Assembly (NCBI RefSeq): GCF_005116715.1
Contig: NZ_SWCI01000001.1
Coordinates: 1 to 64,000, forward strand
Length of the DNA stretch: 64,000 nucleotides
Reading direction: 5' to 3'
Origin: Ferrimonas sediminicola
Lineage (GTDB): Bacteria > Pseudomonadota > Gammaproteobacteria > Enterobacterales > Shewanellaceae
Part shown: piece after piece, positions 60,229-64,000 of the stretch
How positions within the stretch are numbered: position 1 is the first letter of the stretch
How the letters are laid out: each line of letters begins with the position of its first letter
Made by a program: the position numbers and the translations under genes
The notes under the pieces: model-generated
Told to the model about the DNA's origin: nothing
Seen by the model: only the letters and a program-made list of their open reading frames with translations
Database searches by the model: none

Positions 60229-60286
60229 ATCCTGGCCGTCACCGCGGCGATACTTAAAAGATCGGCCTGCTGCTAAGGAGAGAGTG

Positions 60287-60907
60287 ATGCTGCCGCTGAA
60301 TATGGCCTTCGACAAGCCATTGGTGATCGATACCCGGACGTTGCCCTGGCAGGCGTCCCCCTCGCCCGGAGTCTGGCGCAAACGGCTGGAGTGCGTGGCC
60401 GAAGAGCTGGGGCATGTGACCAGCCTGGTGCGCTACGAGCCGGGCAGCCGTTTTCCCAATCACGGCCATCCCGCCGGTGAGGAGTTGCTGGTGCTGGAGG
60501 GGGTGTTCAGCGACGAGAGTGGCCACTTCGAGGCGGGCAGCTACCTGCGCAATCCGCCGGGCAGCGGCCATGCCCCGGGCAGTGAACCCGGTTGCGTGCT
60601 GCTGGTGAAGCTGTGCCAGTTTGCCGAGGATGACGGTCAGTCGCTGGTGATCCCCGGCCTGCTGGGGTCTCCCAGCCGAGAACTGCACCGCCATGGTGCG
60701 GAGCGGGTGTGCTGGTTCCGGCTGCAGCCCGGTGAGGATCTGCCGCCCCAGCCCTTCTCCTGTGAGTTTTTCCTGGTGGATGGCGCCCTTGAGGGGCCGC
60801 GACATCGACTATCCGGCGGCCACTGGTGCCGCTTCCCCGCCGGGGTATGCCCGCCGCTGCGCGCCAAGCAACCCAGCTTGGTTTGGCTGAAGTCAGGCCA
60901 CTTTTAA
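60287..60907 (+). CDS. ChrR-like double cupin protein
   Basis: A 206-residue protein. The N-terminal cupin (YEPGSRFPNHGHPAGEELLVLEG in outline) has the His-x-His...Glu metal site of ChrR-type cupins, followed by SGHFEAGSYLRNPPGS. The second half is a weaker cupin-like repeat. It lacks the N-terminal zinc anti-sigma domain of true ChrR, so it is not a full anti-sigma factor. AAGGAGAG precedes the ATG at 60287. Confidence 0.8.
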   Translation: MLPLNMAFDKPLVIDTRTLPWQASPSPGVWRKRLECVAEELGHVTSLVRYEPGSRFPNHGHPAGEELLVLEGVFSDESGHFEAGSYLRNPPGSGHAPGSEPGCVLLVKLCQFAEDDGQSLVIPGLLGSPSRELHRHGAERVCWFRLQPGEDLPPQPFSCEFFLVDGALEGPRHRLSGGHWCRFPAGVCPPLRAKQPSLVWLKSGHF

Positions 60908-60954
60908 CCACAGACAACCACCGGTTTCCGAAGCGCCGCTGGCGCGGCCCGGGG

Positions 60955-60982
60955 AGAGAAAAAGCCCGGCGGTGGCCGGGCA
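60955..60982 (-). terminator. Terminator of acnD-prpF
   Basis: On the minus strand GCCCGGC/GCCGGGC with a short loop is followed by TTTTTCTC. Confidence 0.8.
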
Positions 60983-61002
60983 GAGATTGGGAAGGAAGTG
61001 GT

Positions 61003-62193
61003 TTACAGGGTGTCGCCTGGGACCCGCACCCAGCCCTCCATCAACACCCGGGCGCTACGGCTCATGATGGCCGAGTCCACCCGCCATTGGCCCTGCTGCC
61101 GGCTGGCCTTCGCGCCCACCTTGAGGGTGCCCGAGGGGTGGCCGAAGCGGACGAAGCTGCGCTCGCCGCCGCCGGCGGCCAGGTTCACCAGGGTGCCGGG
61201 GATGGCGGCGGCGGTGCCGATGGCCACCGCCGCGGTGCCCATCATGGCGTGGTGCAGCTTGCCCATGGAGAGCGCCCGCACATTGAGGTCGATGCTGTCG
61301 GCGCCGATCCCCTTGCCGCTGGAGGCGGTGTAGCTCTTCGGCGGGGCGACGAAGGCGATCTTGGGGGTGTGCTGGCGGGACGCCGCCTCGCTCACCTCCC
61401 TGATCAGTCCCATCTTCATTGCGCCGATGGCCCGCAGCGCCTCGAACCGTTCCAGGGCGGCGGGATCGCCGTTGATCGCCTCCTGCAGTTCGGTGCCGTC
61501 GTAGCCCAGGGCCTCGGCATTGAGGAACAGGGTGGGGATACCGGCGTTGATCAGCGTCGCTTCAAGTTTGCCCCCGGCGACCAGGGACTCGGGCACCTCC
61601 AGGGTGTCCACCAGGTTGCCGGTGGGGAACATCGCCCCGTCGCCGTCGGCGGGATCCAGGAAGCTCACCTCCACCTCGGCGGCAGGGAAGGTCACCCCAT
61701 CCAGTTCGAAGTCGCCGGTCTCCTGCACCTGGCCGGCGGTGATCGGCACCCTGGCGATGATGGTCTTGCGGATGTTGGCCTGCCAGATGCGCACGGTGGC
61801 GATGCCGTTGTCCGGAATCCGGGTCGGGTCCACCAGGCCGTTGCTGATGGCGAAGGCGCCCACGGCGGCGGTGAGGTTGCCGCAGTTGCCGCTCCAGTCG
61901 ATGAAGGGCTTGTCGATGGCCACCTGGCCAAACAGGTAGTCCACGTCGTGGTTGGCCTGGGTGCTCCTGGCCAGGATCACCGTCTTGCTGGTGCTGGAAG
62001 TGGCTCCGCCCATGCCGTCGGTGTGCTTGCCGTAGGGATCGGGGCTACCGATCACTCTCAGCAGCAGGGCATCCCGGGCCGGACCCGGCTGCTGGGCAGC
62101 CTCCGGCAAGTCGGTGAGGCTGAAGAACACCCCCTTGCTGGTGCCGCCGCGCATGTAGGTGGCGGGAACTCTGATTTGCGGTGGAAACGCCAT
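61003..62193 (-). CDS. prpF: 2-methylaconitate cis-trans isomerase PrpF
   Basis: A 396-residue enzyme of the PrpF family (VPATYMRGGTSKGVFF near the start, GMGGATSSTSKTVIL, DWSGNCGNLTAAVG, and C-terminal GHPSGTL). It isomerises the trans-2-methylaconitate made by AcnD so that aconitase can finish propionate breakdown. AAGGAG lies before the ATG. It follows acnD by 60 bp on the same strand. Confidence 0.92.
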   Translation of the reverse strand: MAFPPQIRVPATYMRGGTSKGVFFSLTDLPEAAQQPGPARDALLLRVIGSPDPYGKHTDGMGGATSSTSKTVILARSTQANHDVDYLFGQVAIDKPFIDWSGNCGNLTAAVGAFAISNGLVDPTRIPDNGIATVRIWQANIRKTIIARVPITAGQVQETGDFELDGVTFPAAEVEVSFLDPADGDGAMFPTGNLVDTLEVPESLVAGGKLEATLINAGIPTLFLNAEALGYDGTELQEAINGDPAALERFEALRAIGAMKMGLIREVSEAASRQHTPKIAFVAPPKSYTASSGKGIGADSIDLNVRALSMGKLHHAMMGTAAVAIGTAAAIPGTLVNLAAGGGERSFVRFGHPSGTLKVGAKASRQQGQWRVDSAIMSRSARVLMEGWVRVPGDTL

Positions 62194-62253
62194 GGTTTCT
62201 CCTTGACTTGGGAGGGCGGTCAGGCCGCCCTCCTGCGGTTGTTCAGGCCGGAC

Positions 62254-64000
62254 TCAGCTGGCCGCTTCCGAGGCCAGGAAATCCTTGGCGAAGCGCTGCA
62301 GCACGCCGCCGGCCTCATAGACGGACACCTCCTCGGCGGTGTCCAGACGGCAGGTGACCGGCACCTCCAGGGTGTCACCGTCGGCACGGTGGATCAGCAG
62401 CGCCAGGGTGGCCCCGGGGGTGCGCTCGCCGACGACGTCGTAGACCTCGCTGCCATCCAGCCCCAGGGTCAGTCGGGTGGTGCCCGGTTTGAACTCCAGC
62501 GGCAGCACGCCCATGCCCACCAGGTTGGTGCGGTGAATGCGTTCGAAGCCCTCGGCGACGATCGCCTCCACCCCGGCCAGACGTACCCCTTTGGCGGCCC
62601 AGTCACGGCTGGAGCCCTGGCCGTAGTCGGCCCCGGCGACGATGATCAGCGGCTGCTTGCGATCCATGTAGGCCTCGATCGCTTCCCACATGCGGGTGAC
62701 CTGACCCTCCGGCTCGATGCGGGCCAGGGAGCCCTGGCGGATCTCACCCTGCTCATCCCGAACCATCTCGTTGAGCAGCTTGGGATTGGCGAAGGTGGCC
62801 CGCTGGGCGGTGAGGTGATCACCGCGGTGGGTGGCGTAGGAGTTGAAGTCCTCCTCCGGCAGGCCCATCTTCGCCAGGTACTCGCCGGCGGCAGAGCTGG
62901 CCAGGATGGCGTTGGAGGGGGAGAGGTGATCGGTGGTGATGTTGTCACCCAGCACCGCCAGGGGGCGCATCCCCTTGAGGCTGCGCTCACCCGCCAGCGC
63001 GCCCTCCCAGTAGGGGGGGCGGCGGATGTAGGTGCTCATGGGGCGCCAGTCATACAGGGGGTTGTTCTGTTCGCCGTAGTCGACGCTGAGATCGAACATC
63101 GGCTCGTACACCTTGCGGAACTGCTCCGGCTTCACATACTGGCCGACGATGGCGTCGATCTCCTCGTCCGAAGGCCACAGCTCCTTGAGGGTCACCGGCT
63201 TGCCCTGGGAGTCATGGCCCAGTACATCCTGTTCGATATCGAAGCGCACCGTGCCGGCGATGGCGTAGGCCACCACCAGCGGTGGTGACGCCAAAAATGC
63301 CTGCTTGGCGTAGGGGTGGATGCGGCCATCGAAGTTGCGGTTGCCGGAGAGCACCGCGGTGGCGTACAGGTCTCGATCGATGATCTCCTGCTGAATGGCG
63401 GGATCCAGGGCGCCGCTCATGCCGTTACAGGTGGTGCAGGCGAAGGCGACAATGCCGAAACCCAGCTTCTCCAGCTCCGGCAGCAGCCCCGCCTCCTCCA
63501 GGTAGAGTTGGGCCACCTTGGAGCCGGGGGCGAAGGAGGACTTCACCCAGGGTTTGCGCACCAGTCCCAGTGCGTTGGCTTTCTTGGCCAGCAGGCCGGC
63601 GGCCACCACGTTCCTGGGGTTGGAGGTGTTGGTGCAGCTGGTGATGGCGGCGATGATCACCGCGCCATCGGGCAGTTTGCCCTCGGCTTCCTCCGCCTGG
63701 GCGGCGGCCAGATTGCCGGCGATGCCGCGTTCGGCCAGATCCGCCGTGGGCAGGCGGCGGTGGGGGTTGGAGGGGCCGGCCATGTTGCGGCAGACGCTGG
63801 AGAGGTTGAACTCCAGCACCCGCTCATACTTCGCCCCGGTCAGGTCGTCGGCCCACAGGCCGGTGGTCTTGGCGTACTGCTCCACCAGCTTCACCTGCTC
63901 CGGATCCCGGCCGGTGAGGGTCAGGTAGTCCAGGGTCTGCTGGTCGATGTAGAACATGCCGGCGGTGGCGCCGAACTCCGGGGTCATATTGGAGATGGTG
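62254..64000 (-). CDS. acnD: 2-methylisocitrate dehydratase AcnD, Fe/S-dependent (partial)
   Basis: The C-terminal ~580 residues of an ~870-residue aconitase-like enzyme; the 5' end lies beyond the window and the frame is open at the edge (TISNMTPEFGATAG). 4Fe-4S cysteines appear in ITSCTNTSNP and FACTTCNGMSG; GDNITTDHLSPSNAI and GADYGQGSSRDWAAKG are the C-terminal active-site motifs. Pairing with prpF identifies it as AcnD rather than AcnA. prpB and prpC are expected upstream, outside the window. Confidence 0.93.
   Translation of the reverse strand, partial: TISNMTPEFGATAGMFYIDQQTLDYLTLTGRDPEQVKLVEQYAKTTGLWADDLTGAKYERVLEFNLSSVCRNMAGPSNPHRRLPTADLAERGIAGNLAAAQAEEAEGKLPDGAVIIAAITSCTNTSNPRNVVAAGLLAKKANALGLVRKPWVKSSFAPGSKVAQLYLEEAGLLPELEKLGFGIVAFACTTCNGMSGALDPAIQQEIIDRDLYATAVLSGNRNFDGRIHPYAKQAFLASPPLVVAYAIAGTVRFDIEQDVLGHDSQGKPVTLKELWPSDEEIDAIVGQYVKPEQFRKVYEPMFDLSVDYGEQNNPLYDWRPMSTYIRRPPYWEGALAGERSLKGMRPLAVLGDNITTDHLSPSNAILASSAAGEYLAKMGLPEEDFNSYATHRGDHLTAQRATFANPKLLNEMVRDEQGEIRQGSLARIEPEGQVTRMWEAIEAYMDRKQPLIIVAGADYGQGSSRDWAAKGVRLAGVEAIVAEGFERIHRTNLVGMGVLPLEFKPGTTRLTLGLDGSEVYDVVGERTPGATLALLIHRADGDTLEVPVTCRLDTAEEVSVYEAGGVLQRFAKDFLASEAAS

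Noticed and set aside
1-64000. CRISPR array, rRNA genes, phage structural genes
   Set aside because: No regularly spaced repeats of CRISPR type, no rRNA sequence and no phage structural genes were seen.

Overview
The window reads as a chromosomal segment of a marine, GC-rich gammaproteobacterium of the Shewanella/Ferrimonas type. Evidence for this is the rich anaerobic respiratory gene set: multihaem c cytochromes, two formate dehydrogenase operons with Cys at the active site, a third molybdo-enzyme operon, a split flavocytochrome and a 2-methylcitrate pathway end (acnD-prpF). Housekeeping genes (rep, ubiK, rsuA, tRNA-Arg, tRNA-His) also fit. The genus is my inference; Ferrimonas is the best guess.

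Layout. 1-3.1 kb is an AT-richer accessory patch: the end of an IS3-family element, a 5'-truncated Rhs protein with a lipase-like toxin tip, an ankyrin lipoprotein (probable immunity) and a decayed colicin-immunity-like gene. 3.1-11.7 kb holds an OmpR-type two-component system, a TDT/SLAC1 transporter, an octahaem lipoprotein preceded by an unusual kinase/REC-ArsR pair, a DsbA-like oxidase and ubiK. 11.8-14.9 kb holds rep, two tRNAs and a tRNA-3'-end scar (three att-like copies). 14.9-20.5 kb is a minus-strand tupABC-mobA-mobB/moeA-moaA operon for tungstate uptake and cofactor synthesis. 20.7-24.2 kb is an NtrC-type regulator and sensor kinase. 24.2-40 kb is the formate region: an HTH/periplasmic-binding-like regulator, fdhD, DUF3305/DUF3306 genes, a polyferredoxin, a TorD chaperone and two complete tiny-Tat-protein/fdhA/fdhB/fdhC sets. 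40-49 kb carries a cupin, a GntR regulator, PhoD, two-gene flavocytochrome plus porin under a TetR regulator, and a 2OG-Fe(II) oxygenase. 49-54 kb carries glycerate kinase, rsuA and two divergent paralogous LysR genes. 54.5-60.1 kb is a third molybdo-enzyme operon (DmsA-like, DmsB-like, TorD, FdhC-like cytochrome b, porin). 60.3-64 kb is a cupin protein, prpF and partial acnD.

How they work together. The strongest system-level signal is regulatory. I read four sigma-54 (-24/-12) promoters, in front of tupA, fdhD, the DUF3305 gene and the polyferredoxin gene. Near them lies a recurring 13-bp palindrome GGNCAANWTGNCC. The sigma-54 activator and kinase are encoded in the same block, so tungstate uptake, cofactor synthesis, FdhD sulfur transfer and the first formate dehydrogenase probably form one regulon. 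The second formate dehydrogenase operon lacks a sigma-54 promoter but has an FNR-type site placed as a class II activator site.
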